Below are positions 54,639 through 63,935 of a DNA stretch of 64,000 nt, piece after piece. The number at the start of each line of letters is the position of its first letter. The stretch's first letter is position 1. The DNA is from Pseudomonas sp. PSB18 (GTDB lineage: Bacteria; Pseudomonadota; Gammaproteobacteria; Pseudomonadales; Pseudomonadaceae): assembly GCF_014596565.1 (NCBI RefSeq), contig NZ_NOIN01000002.1, forward strand, positions 717,945 through 781,944, read 5' to 3'. Both the position numbers and the translations under genes were made by a program. The notes under the pieces were generated by a model that saw only the letters and a program-made list of their open reading frames with translations, did not search any database and was not told the DNA's origin.

Positions 54639-54964
54639 GGTTGACATCCTTCCGCTTATGGCGGGATTAGGTAGTGGTTTAACTTTAACTGGTGCCCATG
54701 ATCCTCTCGTTTGGCCAGACTCTGTAGATACAGTTCACTAGTATTGTGCGCGACCAGTTAACTGTTAAAGGGTGGTGTACTGGTCCATATTGAGGCAACT
54801 GTACCTGTCTGCACTATGGTGGTGCGTTTTTGAGCGAGTCAGGGTGTTGGAGGATAAAAATGGCTAGAAAAACACCGGTACAGCAGTACAGTTTTTGTCG
54901 GTAATCGCTATGGGCCGTTGACCGACGAAAACTGTATGTGTGCTGCAGCGCCGATCAAGCTGTA
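54639..54964. promoter_or_regulatory. Intergenic region with a cluster of ACTGTA boxes
   Basis: Between DUF1127 and the CoA hydrolase. Boxes: tctgtagatacag (54721-54733, palindrome), caactgtacctgtctg (54796-54811), accggtacagcagtacagtt (54873-54893) and gaaaactgtatgtg (54927-54940). ACAGTTTTTGTCGGT (54889-54903) and ACCGACGAAAACTGT (54921-54935) form a near-perfect inverted repeat. No gene is supported. Confidence 0.5.
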
Positions 54965-56458
54965 TCAAACAGCGATCATGCGCCCGGTTTCTTCCAGGTT
55001 CAGGTGCCAGCTCAGTGCGTCGCGCAGGATGTGAGGCGTATGCCCACCCAAGGCACACGCCGCTTCGAAATACTCATTCAAGGCCTGGCGATAGGTCGGA
55101 TGCACGCAATGGTCGATGATCACCCGCGCCCGTTCCCGCGGTGCCAGGCCTCGCAGGTCGGCCAAGCCGATCTCGGTGACCAGGATGTCGACATCATGCT
55201 CGGTGTGGTCCACGTGGCTGACCATGGGCACGACGCTGGAGATAGCGCCTGCCTTGGCGATCGACTTGGTCACGAAAATCGCCAGGTGCGCGTTGCGGGC
55301 GAAGTCTCCCGAGCCGCCGATGCCGTTCATCATCCGCGTGCCGCAGACATGGGTAGAGTTGACGTTGCCATACAGGTCGAACTCCAGGGCGGTATTGATG
55401 CCGATGATGCCCAGGCGGCGGACGATTTCAGGGTGGTTGGAGATCTCCTGTGGTCGCAGGACCAGTTTGTCCTTGTACATCTCCAGGTTGGCGGACACAT
55501 CGGCATTGCGCCGGCTCGACAGCGTAATGGAGCTGCCTGAGGCGAAGCTCAGTTTGCCGGCGTCGATCAGGTCGAACGTGGAGTCCTGCAGGACTTCGGA
55601 GTACATGGTCAGCTCTTCGAAGGGCGAATCGATCAACCCGCACATCACGGCGTTGGCAATGTTGCCGATACCGGCCTGCAGCGGGCCGAGCTTGTTGGTC
55701 ATACGCCCGGCCGCGACTTCGCGCTTGAAGAAATCGATCAAGTGATCGGCAATGGCCTGGGTGTCGCTGTCCGGTGGTGTGACGGTCGACGGCGAGTCGC
55801 CCTGGTTGGTGATGACAATGGCGGCGATTTTCTCCGGTGGGATCGGGATGGCAGTACTGCCGATACGGTCGTCGACCTTCATCAAGGGAATCGGTGTGCG
55901 AGTTGGGCGATAGGTTGGGATATAGATGTCGTGCAACCCTTCCAAGTCCGGGTTGTGGGCCAGGTTGATTTCAACGATCACTTGCCGGGCGAAGATGGCG
56001 AAACTGGCGGAGTTACCCACCGATGTGGTCGGGACGATGTGGCCTTGCTCAGTGATGGCGACGGCTTCGATCACGGCAATATCGGGCAGCTTGAGCTGGG
56101 CGTTGCGCAACTGCTCGACGGTTTCCGAAAGATGCTGGTCGATGAACATCACCTCGCCTGCGTTGATCGCCTTGCGCAGGGTGCTGTCGACCTGAAACGG
56201 CATGCGCCGCGCCAGTACACCGGCTTGAGTGAGCTCCTTGTCGAGGTCGTTACCCAGGCTTGCGCCGGTCATCAGGCTGATTTTCAGCGGGCTGACCTTG
56301 GCGCGCTCGGCCAGGGCGTGGGGGACCGCTTTCGCTTCACCGGCGCGGGTGAAGCCGCTCATGCCGACGGTCATGCCGTCCTCGATCAACAAGGCTGCGT
56401 CGGCAGCGCTCATCACTTTGTTCAATAACGAAGGCAGGCGAATGCGGTCATGGTACAT
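54965..56458 (-). CDS. Acetyl-CoA hydrolase / succinyl-CoA:acetate CoA-transferase family
   Basis: 497 residues. Two-domain CoA transferase: MTVGMSGFTRAGEAKAVPHA near the N-terminus, catalytic Glu in ALEFDLYGNVNSTHV and the loop MNGIGGSGDFARNAH. The Cat1/SCACT type is indicated by length. It moves CoA between acetate and succinate or propionate. Start 56458 gives MYHDRIRLPSLLNKV. Followed downstream by nothing on its strand; upstream lies the pnt operon. Confidence 0.9.
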   Translation of the reverse strand: MYHDRIRLPSLLNKVMSAADAALLIEDGMTVGMSGFTRAGEAKAVPHALAERAKVSPLKISLMTGASLGNDLDKELTQAGVLARRMPFQVDSTLRKAINAGEVMFIDQHLSETVEQLRNAQLKLPDIAVIEAVAITEQGHIVPTTSVGNSASFAIFARQVIVEINLAHNPDLEGLHDIYIPTYRPTRTPIPLMKVDDRIGSTAIPIPPEKIAAIVITNQGDSPSTVTPPDSDTQAIADHLIDFFKREVAAGRMTNKLGPLQAGIGNIANAVMCGLIDSPFEELTMYSEVLQDSTFDLIDAGKLSFASGSSITLSSRRNADVSANLEMYKDKLVLRPQEISNHPEIVRRLGIIGINTALEFDLYGNVNSTHVCGTRMMNGIGGSGDFARNAHLAIFVTKSIAKAGAISSVVPMVSHVDHTEHDVDILVTEIGLADLRGLAPRERARVIIDHCVHPTYRQALNEYFEAACALGGHTPHILRDALSWHLNLEETGRMIAV

Positions 56459-56612
56459 GGAGTGTTTTCTCGGGCTGGGAGCATGGATGCGCAGTCTAGT
56501 GAATTCGCGCCGTACCCGACCCGCGACAAAAGTCGCATTTAAGGCGTCTATTACGGGGGTTTCAGGCAAAACATCATTACCGGATCGGTAACATCTGGCC
56601 TTGATACAAATC

Positions 56613-56640
56613 AAAACGCCCCGACATGTCGGGGCGTTTT
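56613..56640 (-). terminator. Terminator of the pnt operon
   Basis: Palindrome aaaacgccccgaca/tgtcggggcgtttt, 17 bp after the pntB stop on the minus strand. Confidence 0.9.
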
Positions 56641-56656
56641 AGTGAAGCAGAGAACG

Positions 56657-58093
56657 TTATTCCACCGCTTTGACCATGTCCTCGATGACTTTCTTGGCGT
56701 CACCGAACACCATCATGGTCTTGTCCAGATAGAACAGCTCGTTGTCCAGGCCGGCATAGCCGCTGGCCATCGAGCGTTTGTTGACGATGATGGTCTTGGC
56801 CTTGAAGGCTTCGAGGATCGGCATGCCGGCAATCGGCGATTTCGGATCGTTCTTCGCCGCCGGGTTGACCACGTCGTTGGCGCCGAGCACCAGGACTACG
56901 TCGGCCTGGCCGAACTCGGAGTTGATGTCCTCCATCTCGAACACCTGGTCGTAAGGCACTTCAGCCTCGGCCAGCAACACGTTCATGTGTCCGGGCATGC
57001 GACCGGCCACCGGGTGGATCGCGTATTTCACGGTCACACCATGGTGAGTCAGCTTCTCGGTCAGCTCTTTCAGCGCGTGTTGTGCCCGCGCTACTGCAAG
57101 GCCATAGCCCGGCACGATGATCACGGTGTCGGCGTTGGTCAGCAGGAACGTTGCGTCATCCGCGGAGCCCGACTTCACCGGACGCGCTTCCTTCGAACCA
57201 GCCGGGCCTGCCGCATCGGCGCTGTTGCCGAAGCCGCCCAGCAGCACGTTGAAGAACGAACGGTTCATGGCCTTGCACATGATGTACGAGAGGATCGCAC
57301 CGCTGGAGCCCACCAGGGAGCCGGCGATGATCAGCATCGAGTTGTTCAGCGAGAAACCGATACCGGCCGCCGCCCAGCCCGAATAGCTGTTGAGCATCGA
57401 CACCACCACCGGCATGTCCGCACCGCCGATGGGGATGATGATCAGCACGCCCAGCACGAAGGCCAGGGCCAGCATCAGGGCGAACGCGCCGAGGTTGCCC
57501 GTCACCATGAACATCACGCCCAGTCCGAGGGTAGCCAGGCCCAGGATCAGGTTGAGCTTGTGCTGGCCGCCGAACTGCACCGGCGCGCCTTGGAACAGGC
57601 GGAACTTGTACTTGCCGGACAGTTTGCCGAAGGCGATCACCGAACCGGAGAAGGTGATTGCGCCGATGGCCGCGCCGAGGAACAGTTCCAGGCGGTTACC
57701 GGCCGGAATCGAGTCGCCCAGTTGCTTGACGATGCCCAGGGATTGCGGCTCGACGACAGCCGCGATGGCAATGAATACCGCCGCCAGGCCGATCATGCTG
57801 TGCATGAACGCCACCAGCTCCGGCATCTTGGTCATCTCGACGCGCTTGGCCATGATCGAGCCGGTGGTGCCACCGATCAGCAGGCCGACGATGACATAAC
57901 CGATGCCCGCGGTTGCAAGCTCTGCCCCCAGCTTATAGATGAGGCCCACGGTCGTGGCGATCGCCAGCGCCATGCCGAGCATGCCGAACAGGTTGCCACG
58001 GCGAGAGGTGGTGGGGTGCGACAGGCCCTTGAGGGCCTGGATGAAACAGATCGACGCGATCAGGTACAGCGTCGTTACCAGGTTCATGCTCAT
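56657..58093 (-). CDS. pntB: NAD(P) transhydrogenase subunit beta
   Basis: 478 residues. About nine membrane helices (domain II) then the NADP-binding domain III: IVPGYGLAVARAQHAL, PVAGRMPGHMNVLLAEAEVP, LVLGANDVVNPAAK, SMASGYAGLDNELFY. Couples proton entry to NADPH formation. Start and pntAb stop share a base. Confidence 0.96.
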   Translation of the reverse strand: MSMNLVTTLYLIASICFIQALKGLSHPTTSRRGNLFGMLGMALAIATTVGLIYKLGAELATAGIGYVIVGLLIGGTTGSIMAKRVEMTKMPELVAFMHSMIGLAAVFIAIAAVVEPQSLGIVKQLGDSIPAGNRLELFLGAAIGAITFSGSVIAFGKLSGKYKFRLFQGAPVQFGGQHKLNLILGLATLGLGVMFMVTGNLGAFALMLALAFVLGVLIIIPIGGADMPVVVSMLNSYSGWAAAGIGFSLNNSMLIIAGSLVGSSGAILSYIMCKAMNRSFFNVLLGGFGNSADAAGPAGSKEARPVKSGSADDATFLLTNADTVIIVPGYGLAVARAQHALKELTEKLTHHGVTVKYAIHPVAGRMPGHMNVLLAEAEVPYDQVFEMEDINSEFGQADVVLVLGANDVVNPAAKNDPKSPIAGMPILEAFKAKTIIVNKRSMASGYAGLDNELFYLDKTMMVFGDAKKVIEDMVKAVE

Positions 58094-58416
58094 TACTTGG
58101 GCGCCTCTTCTTTTACGGCTTTCGGGGCTTTTTTCTTGAACATCTCAAGCATGCGGCGCGTCACCAGGAAACCACCGAACACGTTGACCGCGGCCAGGGC
58201 CACGGCCAGGGTGCCCATGGTCTTGCCCAGCGGGGTCACGGTCAGCGCGGCGGCGAGCATCGCGCCGACGATCACGATCGCCGAAATGGCGTTGGTCACG
58301 GCCATCAAGGGGGTGTGCAGTGCAGGCGTTACGTTCCAGACCACGTGGTAACCGACATAAATCGCCAGCACGAAGATGATCAGGTTGTAGATACCGGGGG
58401 AGATAAGCTCTTCCAT
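58093..58416 (-). CDS. pntAb: NAD(P) transhydrogenase subunit alpha part 2
   Basis: 107 residues with three to four membrane helices ([54 protein letters not shown]). Split alpha subunit as usual in Pseudomonas. 15 bp after pntAa. Confidence 0.94.
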   Translation of the reverse strand: MEELISPGIYNLIIFVLAIYVGYHVVWNVTPALHTPLMAVTNAISAIVIVGAMLAAALTVTPLGKTMGTLAVALAAVNVFGGFLVTRRMLEMFKKKAPKAVKEEAPK

Positions 58417-58431
58417 TGTCTGAATCCCTGC

Positions 58432-59553
58432 TTAGGCGTTTTTGCGGATGACTTGGCCGTCGCGGCACATCAGGCACGCGGCGACGATGTCGTCTTCCAG
58501 GTTCACGTCGAACTGACCTTCCTTGGTGAAGACCAGCTTCAGGAAGTCCAGCAGGTTACGGGCGTACAGTGCCGAAGCATCGGCTGCGACTTCGCCGGCC
58601 AGGTTGGTTGGGCCGACGATGGTCACGCCGTTCTCGACAACGACCTGATCGGCCACGGTCAGCGGGCAGTTGCCACCCTGGGCTGCCGCGAGGTCAATGA
58701 CCACCGAGCCGGGTTTCATCTGTGCCACGGTTTCGGCGCTCAGCAAGGTCGGTGCCTTGCGGCCGGGGATCAGCGCGGTGGTGATGACGATGTCTGCTTG
58801 CTTGGCGCGTTCGTGCACCGCCTGGGCCTGGCGCTGCATCCAGCTTGCGGGCATGGGGCGAGCGTAGCCGCCGACACCGACGGCGCATTCGCGCTCTTCG
58901 TCGGTTTCATAAGGCACGTCGACGAACTTGGCGCCGAGGGATTCGATCTGTTCCTTCACCGCCGGACGCACGTCCGAAGCCTCGATCACCGCGCCCAGGC
59001 GTTTAGCCGTGGCAATCGCCTGCAACCCGGCCACACCCGCGCCGAGGATCAGCACGCGCGCCGCTTTCACGGTGCCCGCCGCCGTCATCAGCATCGGCAT
59101 GAAGCGAGGGTAGTAGTGCGCGGCCAGCAGCACGGCCTTGTAGCCGGCGATGTTGGCTTGGGACGACAGCACATCCAGGCTCTGGGCGCGGGAGGTACGT
59201 GGCGCTGCCTCGAGGGCGAACGCGGTAATGCCGCATTCAGCCAGCTTGGCGATGGTTTCGTTGTTGAACGGATTGAGCATGCCCACCAGAACGGTGCCGC
59301 TCTTGATCAGCGCCAGTTCGCTGTCGCTGGGAGCAACCACCTTGAGGATCAGTTCGGCCCCGAACGCTTCGCTGGCGCTACCAATGGTCGCGCCTGCGGC
59401 TTCATAGGCACTGTCGATAACGCTGGCCTTGAGACCCGCGCCGCTTTGGACAGTGACTTTATGACCTTGGCCGATCAGCTTCTTGATGGTTTCCGGGGTA
59501 GCAGCAACCCGTGTTTCACCCGTCTGGGTTTCGAGAGGAACACCAATGTGCAC
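58432..59553 (-). CDS. pntAa: NAD(P) transhydrogenase subunit alpha part 1
   Basis: 373 residues, NAD-binding domain I related to alanine dehydrogenase: VHIGVPLETQTGETRVAATP, VLILGAGVAGLQAIATAKRL (dinucleotide fold), ITTALIPGRKAPTLLS and GSVVIDLAAAQGGNCPLT. GTG at 59553 is the start: AGGAG seven bases upstream, and homology begins there. Confidence 0.95.
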   Translation of the reverse strand: MHIGVPLETQTGETRVAATPETIKKLIGQGHKVTVQSGAGLKASVIDSAYEAAGATIGSASEAFGAELILKVVAPSDSELALIKSGTVLVGMLNPFNNETIAKLAECGITAFALEAAPRTSRAQSLDVLSSQANIAGYKAVLLAAHYYPRFMPMLMTAAGTVKAARVLILGAGVAGLQAIATAKRLGAVIEASDVRPAVKEQIESLGAKFVDVPYETDEERECAVGVGGYARPMPASWMQRQAQAVHERAKQADIVITTALIPGRKAPTLLSAETVAQMKPGSVVIDLAAAQGGNCPLTVADQVVVENGVTIVGPTNLAGEVAADASALYARNLLDFLKLVFTKEGQFDVNLEDDIVAACLMCRDGQVIRKNA

Positions 59554-59985
59554 GTCAAATCTCCTGCGTGATCTTATTGAGTAAACCCATGCACTTCGGA
59601 TGGTGCGGCTGGGGCGGCGGATCAGCACGATCCCGCCGAATCAGGCGGGGCGCGGCATTTTGCAGGCGAAAATACAGCCCTTCAAGGGATTATGACGGGT
59701 GACGAAAAATTAACTACAAGTCACCCTGTGACCGAATGTCGCAATACCCGGTCCGTACCCCTTGTAGGCCGTGCCTTTCAAGGATTCAGGCCCAAATTGA
59801 TAAATTTTCCCATCGGCCAGATGAATGAGCCGTAATGAGTCGGGCGATATGGCTCAAAGCCACGTATTTGAACGCTTCTGAGACTACTGTACCGATTTGT
59901 GAACAGATTGACTGATTGCGACAAAAACTTATATCTGTAGCGCTTTTTATTAGCTTACTACCAGAATAGGTTATGAGCGATTTCC
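59554..59985. other. Intergenic region upstream of the pnt operon
   Basis: 432 bp between the gcdR stop and the pntAa start. It should contain the pnt promoter. A small hairpin (ctgattcggcgggatc...) can be drawn near 59620-59650 on the minus strand; otherwise nothing I can support. Confidence 0.4.
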
Positions 59986-60885
59986 TTATGAATCAGGTAC
60001 ATAGCCTTTAGCCTGGCCTACTAACCAATCGCGAAAAGCGCGCAGAGATGCGGATTCGACCTTTCGTTCCGGAATCATCAGGTAATAGGCCTTGATGCTC
60101 GATAGCGCATTGCTGTTGGCAATCACCAAGCGTTTTTCTGCCAGTTCCCGCTGAATCAGGAAGGGCGGAATCAAGGCTATTCCCATGTCGTGCATGGCGG
60201 CTTGGGCAAGCATGGAGAATAGTTCATAACGCGGGCCTGTCAGGTCGCGCGCAACGTTGAGGTCCTGCGCGTTGAACCACTGACGCCAGGCATAGGGGCG
60301 GGTGGTCTGCTGGAGCAGGGGCAGCTCGGCAATGGCTTGCGGTGTCAGATTGTTGCGGTCGCCCAGCAGCGCGGGGCTGCAGACTGGCATGGGGTTTTCG
60401 CCCATGAGCTTGTGGGATTCGGTACCGGACCAGTCGGCATCGCCAAAATAGATAGCGGCGTCGAAGTCCGTATCCGCAAACAGAAAGGGGCGTGTGCGGT
60501 TGGTCAGGTTGACGGTGACTTCCGGATGTTGCTGCTGGAAATCCTTCAGGCGTGGTAATAGCCATTGGGTCCCAAACGTGGGAACCACGGCCAGCTCGAT
60601 CACGTTCGCGCCGGTGTGGCCCATCACCGAAAGCGTATCGCGCTCGACGGCATCCAACTGGGTGGCGACACGGCGGCTATAGGACAGGCCGGCTTCGGTC
60701 AGTTTGACGCCACGCCGCGAGCGTCGGAACAACTCCACGCTGAGAAAGTCCTCCAGGCTGGCGATCTGTCGGCAGATTGCACCCTGGGTGAGAGACAGCT
60801 CCTGCGCGGCCTTGGTGAAGCTCTCATGACGCGCGGCGGCTTCGAAGCTGACCAGTGCGGCGGTGCTGGGGATCTTTCTACGCAT
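59986..60885 (-). CDS. gcdR: LysR-family regulator GcdR
   Basis: 299 residues. Winged helix PSTAALVSFEAAARHESFTK, AAQELSLTQGAICRQIASLE; effector domain with GcvA-like features (VVPTFGTQWLLPRLKDFQQQ). It is divergent from gcdH, as PA0448 is in P. aeruginosa, where the regulator responds to glutarate and controls its catabolism. ATG 60885 is chosen over a GTG 15 bp upstream. Confidence 0.88.
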   Translation of the reverse strand: MRRKIPSTAALVSFEAAARHESFTKAAQELSLTQGAICRQIASLEDFLSVELFRRSRRGVKLTEAGLSYSRRVATQLDAVERDTLSVMGHTGANVIELAVVPTFGTQWLLPRLKDFQQQHPEVTVNLTNRTRPFLFADTDFDAAIYFGDADWSGTESHKLMGENPMPVCSPALLGDRNNLTPQAIAELPLLQQTTRPYAWRQWFNAQDLNVARDLTGPRYELFSMLAQAAMHDMGIALIPPFLIQRELAEKRLVIANSNALSSIKAYYLMIPERKVESASLRAFRDWLVGQAKGYVPDS

Positions 60886-60910
60886 GTACGGAGACCTCAC
60901 TGATCGGTAG

Positions 60911-60936
60911 CGTAAACAGGGCTTTTGGCGTTTACG
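60911..60936. promoter_or_regulatory. Candidate GcdR operator
   Basis: CGTAAAC (60911-60917) and GTTTACG (60930-60936) form a 7-bp inverted repeat with a 12-bp gap, a typical LysR-type layout, in the gcdR-gcdH spacer close to the gcdR start. Confidence 0.5.
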
Positions 60937-61043
60937 GAGTGAGAAATTAGCACAAGCTCATGCGTAATCGTCGTTTGCCCTTGTAGGAAAGCGCGCCTAG
61001 GATCAATCCACGATTTTTAATTTTGATTGGCGAGGATTTTTTC

Positions 61044-62225
61044 ATGGCCGGTAAAGCGAGCTTCAACTGGATCGATCCATTGTTGCTGGACCAGCAACTC
61101 ACCGAAGAAGAACGCATGATCCGCGACACTGCCGAGCAGTTCGCCCAGCAAAAGCTGGCGCCACGGGTGCTGGAAGCGTTCCGTCATGAAAAAACCGATC
61201 CGGCGATCTTCCGTGAGATGGGGGAAGTGGGATTACTGGGCGCCACCATTCCCGAGCAGTACGGCGGCAGTGGTTTGAACTATGTCAGTTATGGCCTGAT
61301 CGCTCGTGAAGTGGAGCGGGTCGATTCCGGTTACCGCTCGATGATGAGTGTGCAGTCTTCGCTGGTCATGGTGCCTATCAACGAGTTTGGCACCGAGGCC
61401 CAGAAGCAGAAATACCTGCCGAAGCTGGCCTCCGGTGAGTGGATCGGTTGCTTCGGTCTGACCGAGCCGAACCATGGCTCCGATCCAGGCGCGATGATTA
61501 CTCGTGCGCGCAAAGTCGAAGGCGGCTATAGCCTGACGGGCAGCAAGATGTGGATTACCAACAGTCCGATTGCCGATGTGTTTGTCGTCTGGGGCAAGGA
61601 CGACGCCGGCGATATCCGTGGTTTTGTCCTGGAGAAAGGCTGGAAGGGCCTGAGCGCGCCGGCCATCCATGGCAAGGTCGGGCTGCGGGCTTCCATTACC
61701 GGCGAGATCGTCATGGACAACGTGTTTGTTCCAGAAGAAAACATCTTCCCGGATGTGCGTGGCCTGAAAGGTCCGTTTACCTGCCTGAACTCGGCACGCT
61801 ACGGCATTTCCTGGGGCGCCTTGGGTGCCGCCGAATTCTGCTGGCATACCGCTCGTCAATACACATTGGATCGCCAGCAGTTTGGTCGTCCCCTGGCGGC
61901 CAATCAGTTGATCCAGAAGAAACTGGCCGATATGCAGACTGAAATCACCCTCGCCCTGCAAGGATGCCTGCGTCTGGGGCGTATGAAAGATGAGGGCACG
62001 GCGGCGGTGGAAATCACGTCGATCATGAAGCGCAACTCCTGCGGCAAATCCCTGGATATCGCTCGTATGGCGCGGGACATGCTGGGTGGCAATGGCATTT
62101 CCGATGAGTTCGGCATTGCCCGTCACCTGGTGAACCTGGAAGTGGTGAACACTTATGAGGGGACCCATGATGTTCATGCGCTGATCCTCGGTCGCGCGCA
62201 AACCGGTATCCAGGCGTTCTATTAA
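61044..62225 (+). CDS. gcdH: Glutaryl-CoA dehydrogenase
   Basis: 393 residues, acyl-CoA dehydrogenase fold with [23 protein letters not shown] at the start is characteristic; [15 protein letters not shown] (FAD/substrate loop), and the catalytic base Glu in [16 protein letters not shown]. It oxidises and decarboxylates glutaryl-CoA to crotonyl-CoA in lysine and glutarate catabolism. Confidence 0.96.
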   Translation: MAGKASFNWIDPLLLDQQLTEEERMIRDTAEQFAQQKLAPRVLEAFRHEKTDPAIFREMGEVGLLGATIPEQYGGSGLNYVSYGLIAREVERVDSGYRSMMSVQSSLVMVPINEFGTEAQKQKYLPKLASGEWIGCFGLTEPNHGSDPGAMITRARKVEGGYSLTGSKMWITNSPIADVFVVWGKDDAGDIRGFVLEKGWKGLSAPAIHGKVGLRASITGEIVMDNVFVPEENIFPDVRGLKGPFTCLNSARYGISWGALGAAEFCWHTARQYTLDRQQFGRPLAANQLIQKKLADMQTEITLALQGCLRLGRMKDEGTAAVEITSIMKRNSCGKSLDIARMARDMLGGNGISDEFGIARHLVNLEVVNTYEGTHDVHALILGRAQTGIQAFY

Positions 62226-62238
62226 TAGGAGGACGGCC

Positions 62239-63459
62239 ATGGGCGCGCTTTCGCACCTGCGGGTACTGGATTTATCGAGAGTCCTGGCCGGGCCATGGGC
62301 CGGTCAGATCCTGGCGGACCTGGGAGCGGAGGTCATCAAGGTCGAGCGTCCGGGCAATGGCGACGACACACGTGCCTGGGGGCCGCCCTTCCTGAAGGAC
62401 GGCCGTGGCGAAAATACGACCGAGGCGGCTTATTACCTCTCGGCCAATCGCAACAAGCAATCGGTCACCATCGACTTCACCCGGCCCGAGGGGCAGAACC
62501 TGGTGCGAGAGTTGGCGGCCAAGTCCGACATCCTGATCGAGAACTTCAAGGTCGGTGGGCTTGCGGCATATGGCCTGGACTACGACTCGCTGAAGGCGAT
62601 CAATCCGCGGTTGATCTATTGCTCGATCACCGGGTTTGGCCAAACCGGTCCTTATGCAAAGCGCGCCGGTTATGACTTCATGATTCAGGGGCTGGGGGGC
62701 TTGATGAGTCTCACCGGTCGGCCTGAAGGCGATGAGGGGGCCGGGCCGGTGAAGGTCGGGGTGGCGCTGACGGATATCCTCACGGGGCTCTACTCGACTG
62801 CGGCAATCCTGGCGGCGCTGGCTCACCGCGACCAGGCGGGCGACGGTCAGCATATCGACATGGCGCTGCTGGACGTTCAAGTGGCTTGCCTGGCCAACCA
62901 GGCGATGAACTACCTGACGACAGGCAATGCGCCGAAACGATTGGGCAACGCTCACCCCAATATCGTGCCTTATCAGGATTTTCCTACGGCTGACGGTGAC
63001 TTCATCCTCACCGTGGGTAATGACGGCCAGTTCCGCAAGTTTGCTGAAGTCGCCGGTCAACCGCAGTGGGCGGATGATCCTCGTTTCGTGACGAACAAGC
63101 AGCGGGTGGCGAACCGAGCGGTACTGATCCCATTGATTCGTCAGGCGACGGTGTTCAGGACCACTGCCGAATGGGTTGCTCGGTTGGAGCAGGCCGGCGT
63201 GCCGTGCGGGCCAATCAATGATCTGGAGCAGGTGTTTGCCGATCCACAGGTACGGGCTCGCGGGTTGGCGATGGAGCTGCCCCATGCTTTGGCCGGTAAG
63301 GTGCCGCAGGTAGCCAGCCCGATTCGCTTGTCCAAGACGCCCGTGGAATACCATCGCGCGCCGCCTTTGTTGGGGGAGCACACACTAGAGGTGCTGCAGC
63401 GTGTGCTGGGGTTGGATGAAGCGGCTGTGGCTGCGTTTAGGAAGGCGGGGGTCATTTGA
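62239..63459 (+). CDS. CaiB/BaiF CoA-transferase, probable succinyl-CoA:glutarate CoA-transferase
   Basis: 406 residues, class III CoA transferase. LRVLDLSRVLAGPWAGQILA, LGAEVIKVERPGNGDDTRAW, NRNKQSVTIDFTRPEGQNLV and catalytic Asp in GQHIDMALLDVQVA. It is 13 bp behind gcdH with an AGGAGGA site, so the pair would form glutaryl-CoA and then oxidise it. The substrate is inferred from this pairing. Confidence 0.9.
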   Translation: MGALSHLRVLDLSRVLAGPWAGQILADLGAEVIKVERPGNGDDTRAWGPPFLKDGRGENTTEAAYYLSANRNKQSVTIDFTRPEGQNLVRELAAKSDILIENFKVGGLAAYGLDYDSLKAINPRLIYCSITGFGQTGPYAKRAGYDFMIQGLGGLMSLTGRPEGDEGAGPVKVGVALTDILTGLYSTAAILAALAHRDQAGDGQHIDMALLDVQVACLANQAMNYLTTGNAPKRLGNAHPNIVPYQDFPTADGDFILTVGNDGQFRKFAEVAGQPQWADDPRFVTNKQRVANRAVLIPLIRQATVFRTTAEWVARLEQAGVPCGPINDLEQVFADPQVRARGLAMELPHALAGKVPQVASPIRLSKTPVEYHRAPPLLGEHTLEVLQRVLGLDEAAVAAFRKAGVI

Positions 63460-63462
63460 AGT

Positions 63463-63488
63463 TTCTTCTATATAGAAGAAGCTTTTTG
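63463..63488 (+). terminator. Terminator of the gcdH operon
   Basis: Stem ttcttc/gaagaa around TATATA followed by gcttttt, immediately behind the stop codon. Confidence 0.7.
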
Positions 63489-63550
63489 AAGGTGCAGACG
63501 CTGTTTGTCGGGTGTCTTCCAACTTATTGATAGAAAAGCGAAATTAAGGG

Positions 63551-63578
63551 TTGACGGCAGATTCTGAGTCTCTATAAT
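63551..63578 (+). promoter_or_regulatory. rRNA operon promoter, first
   Basis: TTGACG (63551-63556), 16-bp spacer, TATAAT (63573-63578). Followed by GC-rich start region (tcgcccc). Confidence 0.75.
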
Positions 63579-63753
63579 TCGCCCCACTTCCGGCGCAGTC
63601 GAAACGGAAAACTCCTTGAGTTTCAATGAGTTAGACGTTTAAAGGCAGCGCAGGGACTTCAGTTCATCGAAGTCCGGAAGGAGTCAGTAGGGCGCGTTAT
63701 TCGGCCCGGTTGACGGTTCGATCTTCTCGGTCGAAAGCGGTGAAAAAGAGGTA

Positions 63754-63781
63754 TTGACAGCAGCGACTAACGCTGTAGAAT
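63754..63781 (+). promoter_or_regulatory. rRNA operon promoter, second
   Basis: TTGACA (63754-63759), 16-bp spacer, TAGAAT (63776-63781), then tcgcctcc, a GC-rich discriminator typical for stringently controlled promoters. Confidence 0.85.
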
Positions 63782-63861
63782 TCGCCTCCCGCTAACGAGA
63801 GATCGAAAGCGCAAGTGGTTGAAGTTGAAAAGGAAACTTTGAAAACTTCCAAAATAACCGC

Positions 63862-63889
63862 TTGACAGATACACAAGGCGCTGTAGAAT
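63862..63889 (+). promoter_or_regulatory. rRNA operon promoter, third
   Basis: TTGACA (63862-63867), 16-bp spacer, TAGAAT (63884-63889), then gcgcgcctc. The core gcgctgtagaat(g/t)cgc is shared with the second promoter. Confidence 0.88.
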
Positions 63890-63902
63890 GCGCGCCTCGG
63901 TT

Positions 63903-63935
63903 GAGACGAAAGTCTCAACCCACCGCTCTTTAACA
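63903..63935 (+). promoter_or_regulatory. rRNA leader antitermination site (boxB-boxA)
   Basis: Hairpin GAGACGAAAGTCTC (63903-63916) followed by GCTCTTTAACA (63925-63935), the boxA of ribosomal RNA operons. The 16S gene itself would begin beyond the window edge; the last 65 bp are its leader. Confidence 0.9.

Noticed and set aside
56642..58351. A 569-codon plus-strand frame opposite pntB/pntAb
   Set aside because: Antisense to a conserved membrane protein; His/Arg/Asp/Gly-rich without any motif.
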